In this document: positions 11,201-22,636 of the stretch, one piece after another
Position numbering within the stretch: position 1 is the first letter of the stretch
Layout: the number at the start of each line of letters is the position of its first letter
Assembly: GCA_025200525.1 (NCBI GenBank)
Contig: CM045762.1
Coordinates: 30,398,196-30,462,195 of the forward strand
Length of the DNA: 64,000 bases
Source: Camellia lanceoleosa
Taxonomy: Eukaryota > Streptophyta > Magnoliopsida > Ericales > Theaceae
Direction: 5' to 3'
Position numbers and translations under genes: made by a program
Notes under the pieces: generated by a model
Databases searched by the model: none
What the model saw: only the letters and a program-made list of their open reading frames with translations
Told to the model about the DNA's origin: nothing

Positions 11201-11590
11201 GTTTTGTAAGTGATAGCATAAGTGAGTCAACATGTTTCACTAATAAAAAAATTTCCTTACAAAATTAATTTAGAATGTCACATAAAACAATGATATATAA
11301 TAGTCAAAAAGTAGTGAATAATTATCCATTTTTTGGAGTCGCATGGTGACTAGTGGGATTTGCCAATTTGTTGGCCACACTAACAAGGCCCTATTGAAAT
11401 TAAGGGTGAGAATTTTGATATAACATAAGCATGATTTGAACTATATATGAAATTAGCAAGTTAAGATTAATCAATTTTTAACACGAATATGTATATGACA
11501 TAATCTGATAATACGAATATTAAATAGATCGAGTTAAAATCTATTTAAAATTTAAAAAAAAAGAAAAGAAAAACTCATGCATAAGTAAAA

Positions 11591-12226
11591 GGGTCTGTTT
11601 GGTAATCATTTCATTTTCAGTTTTCAGTTTATATTTACAAAAATTTTAAAAACTGTCATAAAAACTTGTTTGATAATTTTTTTGATTTATAAATGGTTGT
11701 CACAGTTTATAAATCTGAGGAAAAAACGTAAACTCAAAAAATGAGTTTACGTTTTCAGTTTTCAAATTTTTTTTCAAATATTTTTTTTTTCAAATAATTT
11801 TTTTCAAATAATTTTTTTTCAATAATTTTTTTCAATTAATTTTTTTTTCAATTAATTTTTTTTTTCAATTAAGTTTTTTTCAAATAATTTTTTATTTCAA
11901 TTATTTTTTTTCAAATAATTTTTTTTCAATTAATCTTTTTTTTTTCAATTAATTTTTTTCCAAATTAATTTGTTTTTCAATTATTTTTTCAATTAATTTT
12001 TTGTCAATTATAATGTGTGTGATCCCATTGTCATAAATAATAAAAATAAATATAAATATTTTAAGCCTGAACAAACATATTTTTTAGTTTATGTTTTTAA
12101 AATTATTTAAATATTTTGTTCAAATCAAACACGTTTATAATTTATGTTTTTCTAAAAATAAATAAAAATTAATTTATAAAATTTTTATAAATATAAATAA
12201 AAAACGAAAACTTACCAAACGCTACC
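11591..12226. mobile_element. Foldback MITE private to copy A, with degenerate TTCAATTAATTTT array
   Basis: Ends are GGGTCTGTTTGGTAA and, reverse-complemented, GGTAGCGTTTGGTAA. In copy B the flanks AAGTAAA and GAAATTCAA are directly joined near 17015, giving an empty site. The interior from about 11757 to 12005 is a degenerate array of 14-18-base units of the type TTTTTTTCAATTAA, on one strand only. Confidence 0.65.
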
Positions 12227-12359
12227 AAAGAAATTCAAATTTTTGGCTTTGCAGCGAGTTGTAGAGACTCTTGGGCCAACGGCCTAATGAGCTAGCCCAT
12301 TGGTTGAGCACATTTTATTTATTAAGGGGGTTTTGGGAATAATTTTAGTTCTTTAACTA

Positions 12360-12785
12360 TGCTTAGTTATCATTTTTCAAAAACATTTTTCAAAGAATTT
12401 TACTTTTTTATTTTTTGTATTTTCATGTTTTTACTGAATTTTTTAAATATTTTGAGTAATTTTTTTAATTTTTAAACATACCTAACATACATATACCTAA
12501 AAAGTAAAAAATATTTTAAAAATTCACTAAATACCAAAAATATTTTAAAAAAAAAAAACGAGAATTCAGTACATTTTTTATATTTTTATGTATTTATTAA
12601 TTTTTAAAAATATTTTTTCACAAATTTTTTACTTTTTAGATACATCTAAGTAAGGTGCATCTAAAAAAGTAAAAAAAAAAAAAGGCTTAAAATTTTAAAA
12701 ATATTCACTAAAAACAAAAAATCACGAAAACCAAAAAACTTAATTTTTAAAAAACTTAATTCAAAAAACTCAAACTAAACACACT
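12360..12785. mobile_element. AT-rich foldback element with GGTGCATCTAAAAA core, private to copy A
   Basis: It is absent from copy B, where GTTCTTTAGC runs straight into the shared GTGGATGTGGTGTGGGG block near 17110-17140. The core words TTTTTAGATACATCTAA and TTAGGTGTATCTAAAAA-like sequences recur at 13790-13920 and 18935-19200, so this is one member of a dispersed family. Confidence 0.55.
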
Positions 12786-12864
12786 GATTTTTTTGTGGAT
12801 GTGGTGTGGGGTTATTTCTTAAATTAAAGCTTATTTGTTATTGCAATTGTACTCTCAATCTTAG

Positions 12865-13033
12865 GGGTGGTTTGGAATGATTAGTGTACTTTTTGACTTT
12901 TTATGAAATATGGATTGGGTATAGGTTGGATTTGAAGTGATGTGGCAGAGAGGTGATATGACTTAAATAAGATGATGTGACTTAAATAGGATAATGACTT
13001 TTTAATTTTTTTAGGACACCTCAAACAAGGCAT
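12865..13033. mobile_element. Small MITE of the GAGGTGATGT family, private to copy A
   Basis: Starts GGGGTGGTTTGGAATG and ends CCTCAAACAAGGCATTAG. The core contains GTGGCAGAGAGGTGATATGACTTAAATAAG, closely like the core at 10271-10437. In copy B, CTCAATCTTAG runs directly into TCTAATGTAACTGCTTAC near 17200-17215. Confidence 0.6.
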
Positions 13034-13795
13034 TAGTCTAATGTAACTGCTTACCAATAGTTTGACTCTTAATTTTCATTTATTTACATATGAAATGTTT
13101 CATTCTAAATTGTAACTTTGTTATGATTCTACTCAGTCTCTCCTTTATTGGATTTTTATGAACAACTTGTAATTAATTTGTTAACAATTTAGAAAATATG
13201 AATTTTAGAATAGGGTAAAAAAAATTCAAATTGAACAATGTAAATAGCGTAATTCATTTCTTCTGATATTATTTCATATTTTTTTATGCTTGGCAAAGTG
13301 TAATAAACTTGTGAAATTTCCAATCACTATTACATTCATTGGTATCTCAAAATTCCCAATCACTATTACATATTGTCACTTTTGTCCTTTGTAACACATA
13401 AAAATTGTGAAATTATAAACTGCATCATGACTCACTTGATTCTGTTTAAAATTAATTAATGATTAAATATGGTCTAGTTAATTTTTTTTAAATATTCTTA
13501 CGAGTAAGTTTTCCGTTTAATGACTCTTATTGGTAAGAACTTCGTTTAATGATTTTTACCGGTAAGAAACTTCAACTGTCTGATCCAGTTGAAAGTTTAC
13601 CTGGAAATAAACCAAACTCTTAAAAAAAAACTAAGTAACACAATGAGAAAAGTACTGGTCCACGTGTTAGGCAATTATACGAGAAACCAAACCCTTAAAA
13701 AAATAAAGTAACATAATGAGGCAAGTATTGGTCCACATGTTAGGCAGATATAACTGTCATTAAGGATTAGGTCTGAATTAAAGACACTGCAAAAA

Positions 13796-13909
13796 AATTT
13801 CACAAATATTATATTTTTTAAGTATATTTATGTTAGGTATATCTAATAATTAAAAAAATTATTCAGAATATTAAAAAAAATCAATAAAAAAAAAATACAA
13901 CTAAAATAC
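13796..13909. mobile_element. Fragment of the TTAGGTATATCTAA family at the duplication junction
   Basis: The sequence ATATTATATTTTTTAAGTATATTTATGTTAGGTATATCTAA is nearly identical to 19136-19178. It lies exactly between the end of copy A and the start of copy B, so it may mark the breakpoint of the tandem duplication. Confidence 0.5.
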
Positions 13910-14837
13910 AATTTTTTTTAGCCACAAAAAATAGTCAAAAAGTCAACTAAAATAACCAATTTCCCAAACAAGGCCATAAATAAATAGTAATAAAATATTA
14001 ATTACACTTTTTACCTTTATAGTTTGATTTAAATTTTACTTTAATTCTTATTATTTTAATTTGAATAATTTAGTTGTTTCATTTTCTGTTCAGTTTCAAT
14101 TTTAGTCTTTCATATAATTTTTTAGAGTTAATTACATTTTTTACAGTTATAGTTTGACTTCAATTTTACTTTAATAGTTTTAATTTGAATAATTTAATCC
14201 CTACTCTTTTAGTCTAGTTTTAATTTGGTTTTCATCTAAATTGGAGGTTAAAATTAAGGTATACTTGTCAATTTTGTTTCAATTGGACTCTTCCATTTAA
14301 ATTGGAGGTTAAATTTTTAAATTTAATAATTTTGAGGCACTTGTCAATTTTTTAAAGTATGCACGTAAATAAAATTGAAAAAAATAATTTGATGAAAGGA
14401 TCAAATTCAAACTAAATTTAAAGTGTAAAAATTAAATTATCCAAATTGAAATCATAGGAATTAAATGAAAAGTGTAATTAATCTATAAATAAACGGAGGC
14501 TGCTTTATGTGAATCAGCTTGTGGATAATGGGCCACGACGAGCGGCCCATATAGATGGGTTTGGGTCCACTTTCAGCAGAATCTGGGTCCATGTGATATG
14601 GGTGAAACAGTTCCAAAGAAAAATTATTCAGTATTTTTGAGGAAAAGTTATTAACCGTTTGGATACTACCTAGGTAATTATTTATTAACTTATTAGTTTA
14701 TTTTTATTATATCACTTCTTTATTTTTTAGATGTATTTTCATAATAATAATAATAAAGTTATATCCAAACTACTCCTAAATACTGTCAAGTATTAAGTGA
14801 TATTATTTATATAATATTTTGACACAACATATATTAA

Positions 14838-15560
14838 GGTCTCGTTTGGCAAGTAATAATTTTAGCTTAAAAATCAAAAAGTCACTAAAAAAATCAAAAA
14901 GTCTACAATTTTTACCCTACAAACCTATGCACAGTGGCCTACAAGCCTCTGCATAATAGCTCCATCAAAGACAGTGTACCTGGCAGCCATCATTGGAAAT
15001 TGATTTTTCGTTTTTCTTTTTTTTGTTTGTTTATAGTATATTACAAACTTGAAGCAAATTTTGAACGAATGCACCTTTTTGTACATATATGGAAAAAGTA
15101 AAATATGTGTACACAAATATTTACAAAAATTAATAAATGCAAAAAAAAAAGTTTATTTTTTGCTCTTTTCGTATGTTAATATTTTAAAGATTTTTAAAAA
15201 TATTTTTTTACGTTTATTGTATTTACGTTAGATTTTTTTAAAAAAAAAATTTATATATATAAAAAAATATTTTGTGCGTATGCACCTTCTTGATAAATTT
15301 GTCAACAACTCCCATATTTCTCCCAAGGCATAGGTCATTTCATGTTGTAAAATTGTCCTTGGCATTACTTCACCTGACAGTAGGTTAGGTGAAGTCTCGA
15401 GTTTAACTCAATTTTCCCACTTCTAATTATTTATATTATTTTATTACACATTTTTTCATAAAAAATTAAAAAGTTATTCTTAAATATACAAGTTTTTTTT
15501 TATATCATATTTTAGTTAAAAAGTCAAAAAATTACTTTAAAAACCTTGTTCTCAAACCAA
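14838..15560. mobile_element. Composite insertion private to copy B
   Basis: Copy A has a shorter, different element here. The outer parts (GTCTCGTTTGGCAAG on the left, CTTGTTCTCAAACCAAG on the right) look like the ends of a MITE, and the central part (about 14920-15470) is unrelated, non-repetitive sequence in this window. The short reading frames inside have no recognisable product. Confidence 0.4.
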
Positions 15561-15811
15561 GTCTAAGTTTCTGTTTGTTTTGTAATGTTTCACTAATAAA
15601 AAAAATTTTGCTATAAAATTAGTTTAAAATATCACATAAATAATGTAATAGTAAAAAAAACAGTGAATAATTGTCCATTTTTTAGAGTCGCATAGTGACT
15701 AGTGGGCTTTGCCAATTTGTCGGCCACACTAACAAGGCCCTATTGAAGTTAAGGGTGAGAATTTTTCAATGTAACACAAGCACGATTTGAATTGTATATG
15801 AAATTAATAAG

Positions 15812-16867
15812 AAGTAATTTCAATCACTAGTTAAAATATGAAAAAAAAGTACACTCTTTATTTTATTTAATTACTTTAACTATTATATTTTCCAATCACA
15901 CTATTTATTTTAACTTATCATTCAAACTAATTTAATTAATTTTTAATACAAAAAATATTAATTGTTGATATTTTACTAATGTAAATTTGCAACAATAATA
16001 AATTTGCCCTTACAAACATACAAAACATGTAGAATGAGGAAAAAAAAAATACAAAATAAGTTATTCCGTAATTCATTAAACAGAATTGAAAGAATATATA
16101 AAATTGCTATATATACATATACATATATAAAATCCAAAATTCAATTCATAAATATACAAAAATCCAAGACATATACATACATATTTGTTTGGAGAGCCGA
16201 TGGGACTTTTTAATTGTAGCTAGAAAAAATGTGGGATGACAAAGTAGCTAGCCCAATAATCAGTTCATTGGAGTCCAAAATTAGAGTTACATTGGCTAAA
16301 ATGCCTAAGAGCATCTCCAAGATGATAGTTAAAAAAGCATTATTAGGCATTCTAGCCAATGTAACTCTAATTTTAAACTCCAATAGGTTGGCTATTAGGT
16401 TAGTTACTTTACTATCCTACTTTTTTAGTGGCTATAATTGAAATAAATATGTATATATATATCTTAGATTTTTGTATATTTATGTCTTAGATTTGGGATT
16501 TTATATATTTTATATATGTATATGTGTATGTAACAATTTTATATATTCTTTCAATTCTGTTTGATAAATTACGGAATAACTTATTTTGTATTTTATATTT
16601 TTTTTCTCCTTATTCTACAGGTTTTGTATATTTGTATGGGCAAATTTATTATTATTGCAAATTTATATTAGTAAAATATCAACAATTAGTATTTTTTGTT
16701 TTAAAAATTAATTAAGTTAGTTTGAATGATTAGCTAAAATAAAGAGTGTAGTTAGATAACACAATAGCTAAAGTAATTAGATAAAATAAAGAGTACATTT
16801 TTTCCGTATTTTAGCTAGTGAAAAGTAGAGAGTGGTTGGAATTGCTCTAACAAAGCTTATTTAGCTA
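15812..16867. mobile_element. hAT-like foldback element with arms of about 450 bases
   Basis: Left arm (15812-16310) and right arm (16345-16867) are near-perfect inverted repeats around a short centre near 16311-16345. The empty site is seen in copy A at 11445-11460 (ATTAGCAAGTTAAG). The flanks here read TTAATAAG on the left and TTAGTAAG on the right, an 8-bp duplication with one change, as expected for hAT. The centre repeats the terminal word GCATCTCCAAGATGATAG, related to the right end GCATTTCCAAGAGGATAG. The left outer end has lost about 50 bases. It has no coding capacity of its own. Confidence 0.7.
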
Positions 16868-17240
16868 TCCTCTTGGAAATGCTTAGTAAGTTAAGATTAA
16901 TCAATTTTTAACATGAATATATATATATATATATATGATACAATCTGATACTATGAATATTAACTAGATTGGGTTAATCTATTAAAAAAAAAAAAAAAAG
17001 GCGCACGCGTAAGTAAAGAAATTCAAACAGACTCCTGGCCAACGGCCTAATGAGCTGGCCCATTGGTTGAGCACATTTTATTCATTAATGGGGTTTTGGG
17101 AATAATTTGTTCTTTAGCATTAATGAATGTTTTGTGGATGTGGTGTGGGGTTATTTCTCTAATTAAAGCTTATATGTTATTGCAATTGTATTCTCAATCT
17201 TAGTCTAATGTAACTGCTTACAACAATAGCTTGACTCTTA

Positions 17241-17334
17241 GGCCTAATTTGGGAATATAATTAAAAATTAAATTTTGACTTTTAACTTATTTTGAATCAT
17301 ATAATTTTTTTATTTTTTAACCAACTTTCAAAAC
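17241..17334. mobile_element. 94-bp MITE with 8-bp target duplication
   Basis: Flanked by GACTCTTA (17233-17240) and AACTCTTA (17335-17342); copy A has the single site GACTCTTAATTTTC near 13065. The insert is AT-rich and starts GGCCTAATTTGGG. The 8-bp duplication with 7 of 8 matches suggests hAT origin. Confidence 0.6.
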
Positions 17335-17415
17335 AACTCTTAATTTTCATTTATTTACATGTGAAATGTTTCATTCTAAATTGTAACTTTGTTAAAGATT
17401 CTAAATATTACTCCA

Positions 17416-17643
17416 TGTTCGTTTGGGATGTGGATTTGTTTTTTAACTATTTTATTCTGGGACTAAAATAGCCTTGTTTAGGATGAATTTTTTGACTTTT
17501 TTTATTTTTATTTTTGTGAGAGAAAAAATATAATGATTACGGTTTGAATGTGATAACTTTTAGGCTGGGACTAAAAAGTTTATTTTTTTTTTTTGTGATT
17601 AAAATAACCCTAACCTCACCCAAACCCACATGCTAAACGAGCA
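17416..17643. mobile_element. Foldback element of the TCGTTTGGG family
   Basis: Ends TGTTCGTTTGGGATG and, reverse-complemented, TGCTCGTTTAGCATG. It is absent from copy A near 13130. Internal words (GACTAAAATAGCC, GATGAATTTTTTGACTTTT, AATGATTA) recur at 37672-37852 and 49012-49110. Confidence 0.55.
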
Positions 17644-18149
17644 CTCAGCCTCTCATTTACATATTGTCACTTTTGTCCTTTGTAACACAAAAATTGTGAA
17701 ATTATAAACTGCATTGTGACTCAATTGATTCTCTTTGAAATTAATCAATGATTAAACATGGTCTAGTTAAATTTTTTTAAATATTCTTACCAGTACTTAT
17801 TGGTAAGAACTCTATTTAATGATTTTTATCGGTAAGAAATTTCATCTGTCTGATCTAGTTGAAAGTTCATCTAGAGAGAACTCAAACCCTTAAAAAATAA
17901 AGTAACACAATGAGACAAGTACTAATCCACGTGTTAGGCAAATATAAAAGAAGTCAAACCCTTAAAAGAAAAAAAAAAATAACACAATGAGGCAAGTACT
18001 AGTCCACCTGTTAGGCAGATATAATTGTCATTCTTTAAGTATAAGTATAAGTACTTGTTCAAGTGTTGGCAGACATAATTATCATTAAGGATTAGGTTTG
18101 AATTAGAGGAACCGCAAACTATCCCCTAATACACAAACAAAAACGATAA

Positions 18150-18536
18150 GGGTCACTGCTGTGCGTGAAGCACAGCAGTGACTGTGGTGCCTTCATTTGA
18201 GATGTATTATGGTTTTATTTTTATAATTAAAACCGTCCATTTTGTAGGGTTTGTTGAGTACTTCATGCTTACCAAAAATTATATTAATCGGATATCAACA
18301 ACTATATGATCGAATTGCATATTATTTATGTTATTTTTCAAAATAAAACTTATTATTTATTTTTTTGGTTATCGATCATATAGTTGTTGATATCCGATTA
18401 ACATGATTTTTGGTAGGCATGAAGTGTTCAACAAACCCTACAAAATGGACGGTTTGGATCATAAAAATAAGGCCATAGTACACCTCAAATGAAGACACCA
18501 CAGTCACTGCTTTGCTTCATGTACAGCAGTGACCCC
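18150..18536. mobile_element. Tourist-like (PIF/Harbinger) MITE with hairpin termini
   Basis: Flanked by TAA on both sides (18147-18149 and 18537-18539), the PIF/Harbinger target duplication. The two ends are inverted repeats over about 180 bases each, including GGGTCACTGCTGT and GTTGATATCCGATT on both arms. Each terminus is itself palindromic: GTCACTGCTGTGC is followed five bases later by its exact complement GCACAGCAGTGAC. No coding region. Confidence 0.8.
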
Positions 18537-18539
18537 TAA

Positions 18540-19906
18540 TCTAAAAAAAAATAAAAAATAAAATAGAGTTATAATGCGTGTCAAATTTCAATTTCTTAAT
18601 TGTTTTTAGGTTCACCTCCCACTAAAATTGTTGACACTTTTTCAATACTTGAATGGTACACATCCAATCAAATATAATTAATCACATCCAAAATTTATTT
18701 ATACATTATGATTTACAAACACAATAATATCCGACCACATGACATGATTCCATTTAATTTTAATTTCCTCCAACATTTCAAGGGAATCATAGATATTACT
18801 AAAATGTTGTATAACAATGACATAATAAAGTTTTTTTCAATCTTGAAAACTAATCAATGTATTTGATTTCAATTTTTTAAATTCAATTTTTTTAAAGTTA
18901 ATTTTTAATTTTTCATATTTTATTGTTTTTAGTAAATATTTTTTAAATTTTAAGTCATTTTTTTACTTTTTCGGATACACCTTATTTCGATGTATCTAAA
19001 AAATAAAACATTTATAAAAAAAATATTTTAAAAAATCAATAAATAAACAAGAATACGAAAAATGTATTGCATTATCATATATTTTTTTATTTATATTTTT
19101 GGTATTTAGTAAATTTTTTAAAGATTTTTTTACAAATATTATATTTTTTAAGTGTATTTATGTTAGGTGTATCTAAAAATTTAAAAAAATTATTTAGAAT
19201 ATTAAAAAAATTTAGTGAAAATAAAAAAAAAAATATGAAAAGTAAAAAATTTCAATTTTCTGAAAAGTGAATCCTGAAAATAGGAACCAAACAAGCTGAA
19301 AGTGATTGTTCAATTTGTTTAGCGGGGTAGGGGGCCGGATTGGATTAGTTTGGGTGTCCCACACCTTGTTTGGTGATAATTTGGGAGGGGGGATTAACAG
19401 TGTGAGGGGCTTGGTAATCTCTCTCAGGAAGGGGATTAGCTTAGCTGGATTTTGGGTAGGTTAGAAAAAATAGTGAGTGGATTGAATCTATTTTATATAA
19501 AAAAAATTAATTTTTTTAATTATATATATTTTTTATCAAGTGCACCTGTTTATTTTAATATTTGTTTTAGTTTTTTTTAATATAGAAATATTTTATTTAT
19601 TTATTTTATATAAAAATAATTTAATAATCTCATTACTAACCATATCTCGCACTATCATCACAAACACACTTTTACTTAATTACCTCACCAATAATCTCCA
19701 CATTAACAATTTCTACACTAAGCATCTTCTTACTAACAATTCTATCCAATGTAATCCGCCAAATAAACGTAGCCTAATTGTTATACAAATGGAGTTAAAC
19801 ACAAAATGTTGTATGTGTGATAATGATATGGAGTAAAATATGTATGATTTTTGTGTGTGTGTGTGTGTGTGTTAAAAAGTATGTGTGATTTGGTAGATAT
19901 GGATAA
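18540..19906. other. AT-rich intergenic DNA with MITE remnants
   Basis: No gene is supported. From about 18835 to 19300 there is a longer member of the TTAGGTGTATCTAAAAA foldback family. From about 19310 to 19780 a G-rich left part (GTTTGGTGATAATTTGGGAGG) and a right part ending in CCAATGTAATCCGCCAAATAAACGTAGCC look like the two arms of a decayed foldback. A GT microsatellite lies at 19852-19872. Confidence 0.5.
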
Positions 19907-20035
19907 GAGTATCTCCAATGGTTCAGTAAAATTTTCAACAAATCTAAGTAAAAAAAAAGGTATTTTTCTCAATCTGATACGAGCAGCTCCAACTGTTTCA
20001 CTGTAGCGTACATCAAAACAAAAGGGACATCCGGT

Positions 20036-20058
20036 GGGACGATCGGCCGGTCGATCGG
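20036..20058. repeat. Left subterminal CGGCCGG palindrome of the Harbinger element
   Basis: The sequence GACGATCGGCCGGTCGATCGG is nearly self-complementary and shares ATCGGCCGGTYGAYCGG with the right subterminal region at 26153-26169. Position inside both ends suggests a transposase-binding site; that is inference. Confidence 0.5.
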
Positions 20059-20270
20059 ATAGCCAACTCAAATTTTTTTTTCCCCTCCCTTTTTATTCCC
20101 AATTCATTTATTATTTCTTTTTCCCTCCATTACATATTTTCCATTTTTGGTTGCCTCCAATAATAATTTCCTTCCAAAACCTGATATAAACACATTATCC
20201 ATGTACCATATACCAGACAAGTGGTACCTTATATCTAAAAGGCACCATAACTGAAAGAAAGTAGAGCATA

Positions 20271-21567
20271 ATGAGTATCTTAAATTCCATGATGTTCACT
20301 TCATTTTCATCTTCTTCTTCTTCCTTATCCTCTGATGATGAGTCTAATGATGAAAAAATGGCCACACTTTTGGGGGCTCATGAGATGAATAATGCTAGTA
20401 TGATTCAGATTCTGCAATCAACTGATAGATCAAAGAAAAGATGTGGTTATATTGTAGGCCATAAGTACATACGTCGCGATAGAAGAAAGGGTCATAAGCG
20501 ATTGTTTGCGAATTATTTTGCAGCAAATCTAGTTTATTCACCTATAAAATTTTGGAGACGTTTTCGAATGCGTCGTCCTTTGTATCTACGAATTTTGAAT
20601 GCCATTGAAGCACATAATCCATATTTTGTTCAAAAATAAGATGCAGCTCATATTCTTGGATTGTGTCCCTACAAAAGATGACTTCAGCTATGAGAATATT
20701 GTCATATAGTGTGGCAGCAGATGTAGTTGATGATTATATACGTATTGGGGAAAGCACTGCAATTCAAAGTTTGCAACACTTTTGTAATTTAGTAATTGAA
20801 ATCTTCGGACCAGAATATCTGAGATCTCCAACACCAACTGATATTGCTAGATTACTTAATATTGGGGAGGTTCGGGAGTTTCCGGGTATGTTGGGAAGTT
20901 TAGATTGCATGCATTGGGAGTGAAAAAATTATCCAAAGGCATCGCAAGGTCAATACATAGGCCATCAAAAAAAGCCAACCATCATTATTGAAGCAGTAGC
21001 TTGTTATGATTTGTAGATTTGGCAAGCATTTTTTGGAATGCCTGGATCACACAATGACTTGAATGTGTTGGATCGATCGCCCTTGTTTTCTAATCTTGAT
21101 CAAGGTAAAGCTCCCCCTATCCATTACACTATTAATGGACACAGTTATAATACCTTGCTGATGGTATATATCCTCAATGGGCAACACTGGTTCAAATAAT
21201 CTTTTCTCCCCAAAGAGCAAAGAAGCAACATTTTGCAATGATGCAAGAGTCAGCAAGGAAGGATATAGAGCGGGCATTCGAAGTGCTCCAATCTCGATTT
21301 GCAATTTTAGGTGGTGCCGTATGTTTTTGGGATCCCAAAATGCTTGGGAACATAATGAAGAGTTGCGTTATATTACATAATATGATTGTCGAAGATGAGA
21401 GTGAGGAGCACCTTGATTTCGATTATGAACTTTCATCAACCAACGCACCAGTACAACTTTCCTATACTACTAACAATGACTTGCAATCATTTTTGTCTCG
21501 TCATTTAGGTATTAGAGATAAAGATGCATATCATGCCCTCCGTAATGATTTAATAGAATATATGTGA
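20271..21567 (+). pseudogene. PIF/Harbinger DDE transposase, broken
   Basis: The first 123 codons from 20271 carry a serine-rich start and then the KFWRRFRMRRPLYLRI region typical of plant nuclease HARBI1-type transposases. After a frameshift near 20640 the frame continues with AADVVDDYIRIGESTAIQSL and PGMLGSLDCMHWE. The first catalytic aspartate is at about 20903-20905 (LDCMHW), the second at about 21056-21058 (GSHNDLNVL) and the glutamate at about 21268-21270 (DIERAFEVLQSRF). Two in-frame stops replace tryptophan positions (20921-20923 and 21013-21015) and a second frameshift lies near 21150. The C-terminus with ILHNMIVEDE is intact. Full family length is about 400-430 residues, matching the total span. 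Not functional. Confidence 0.88.
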
Positions 21568-22636
21568 CATCTTTACGGTGAAAACTAAATTCACCACGTC
21601 AACGTGAACATGTAATTTTGCATATTTTTTTGGAATGGGAGGTTGTCAACTACTATTTGGTTGTTAGTGCTCTTCATAATTTTGTCAATATTATCCAAGT
21701 ACTTGACAAGTTATGTTCTGATGTTCTATTCTGATAATCCAATCTATAAATTTGAAAATTGATAAATTTTCTCTACTGATTATCCAAGATTACCCAATTC
21801 AAAATTTATTGATGTTGTCTTCTTATATATATCCACATATATTAAATTACCAAAGAATTACAGTTTTTAATAACCATGTCTTGATCAGTTACAAAATAAT
21901 TACCACAAGCTTACTGATGTTGGAAGTCTTATATTTAAAAATTCATTCATAAATTTGGAAATTCATTTATTCAGTACATCATGAATATTTAATACCTCAT
22001 TAATTTGACAAATCAATAAGGTTGTATAATACAAATTTAACAACTCAATTTGTTTTTAGATGTGGCATACGAGCCTTATTTGATGAGTCAATGCCTCATG
22101 ACACATATCACCATTCAACTAATTCATTAAACCAATTTACCAACCACATTAATTCTTTCCACCACCTACCTCATTTATTGACCCTCTATATCAGCTCAAC
22201 ATTGGACAGAAATGGCTATACAAAATCTGCTCTACAAACTCCAAGCTAAAGAAGCAACCAAGATCAGCAAGCCAAATTATGTTCCCAAAACACTACATAT
22301 TTACTCTATACAAACTCTCTATTAGAAGTGTGAATCGACAGAATTAGCAAGCCAAAACAATTGAAGCAATAAGCCGAACAGTAGCAGAAACTAAATTTCG
22401 TAAGTGTACAACATCGGTCAAACCAGTGGCCTTGCTTAATTTTTTTTTCCAGTCTGCACTTCTTTATCTGTTGCACTTTTGCACACCACACTTCACACCA
22501 TTTGAGTTCCTCACACTGAATGTTAGCTCTAATTCACCTTTGATATTTAACATATTTCTATTTTAATTTAAGCTCCTCTGTAATTCACCATTGATATTTA
22601 ACACATTTCCATTAAAATTGAACAAATATTTACATC
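21568..22636. other. Noncoding interior of the Harbinger element
   Basis: AT-rich sequence between the transposase remnant and the third ORF. Small frames present here have no recognisable product. A stretch at about 22065-22260 is less AT-rich and could be leader sequence of the following ORF. Confidence 0.5.

Larger units (their letters stand above)
9850..13795. repeat. Tandem segmental duplication, copy A
   Basis: Long collinear blocks here recur in copy B (13910-18120): for example the segment around 9870-10000 matches 13930-14060, 10720-10860 matches 14495-14640, 11335-11560 matches 15685-15800 and 16885-16975, 12285-12345 matches 17040-17105, 12785-12865 matches 17125-17205, and 13360-13780 matches 17655-18105. 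The copies differ by scattered substitutions and by private insertions. No protein gene is recognised in it. The best conserved block (10730-10850) carries two site II motifs (AATGGGCC, AGGCCCAT) and may descend from a promoter, but this is inference. Confidence 0.85.
13910..18120. repeat. Tandem segmental duplication, copy B
   Basis: Second copy of the unit described at 9850-13795, same orientation. It lacks the copy A insertions at 10271, 11591, 12360 and 12865 but has its own: unidentified sequence at about 14838-15560, the hAT-like foldback at 15812-16867, a 94-bp element at 17241-17334 and a foldback at 17416-17643. No gene is recognised. Confidence 0.85.
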
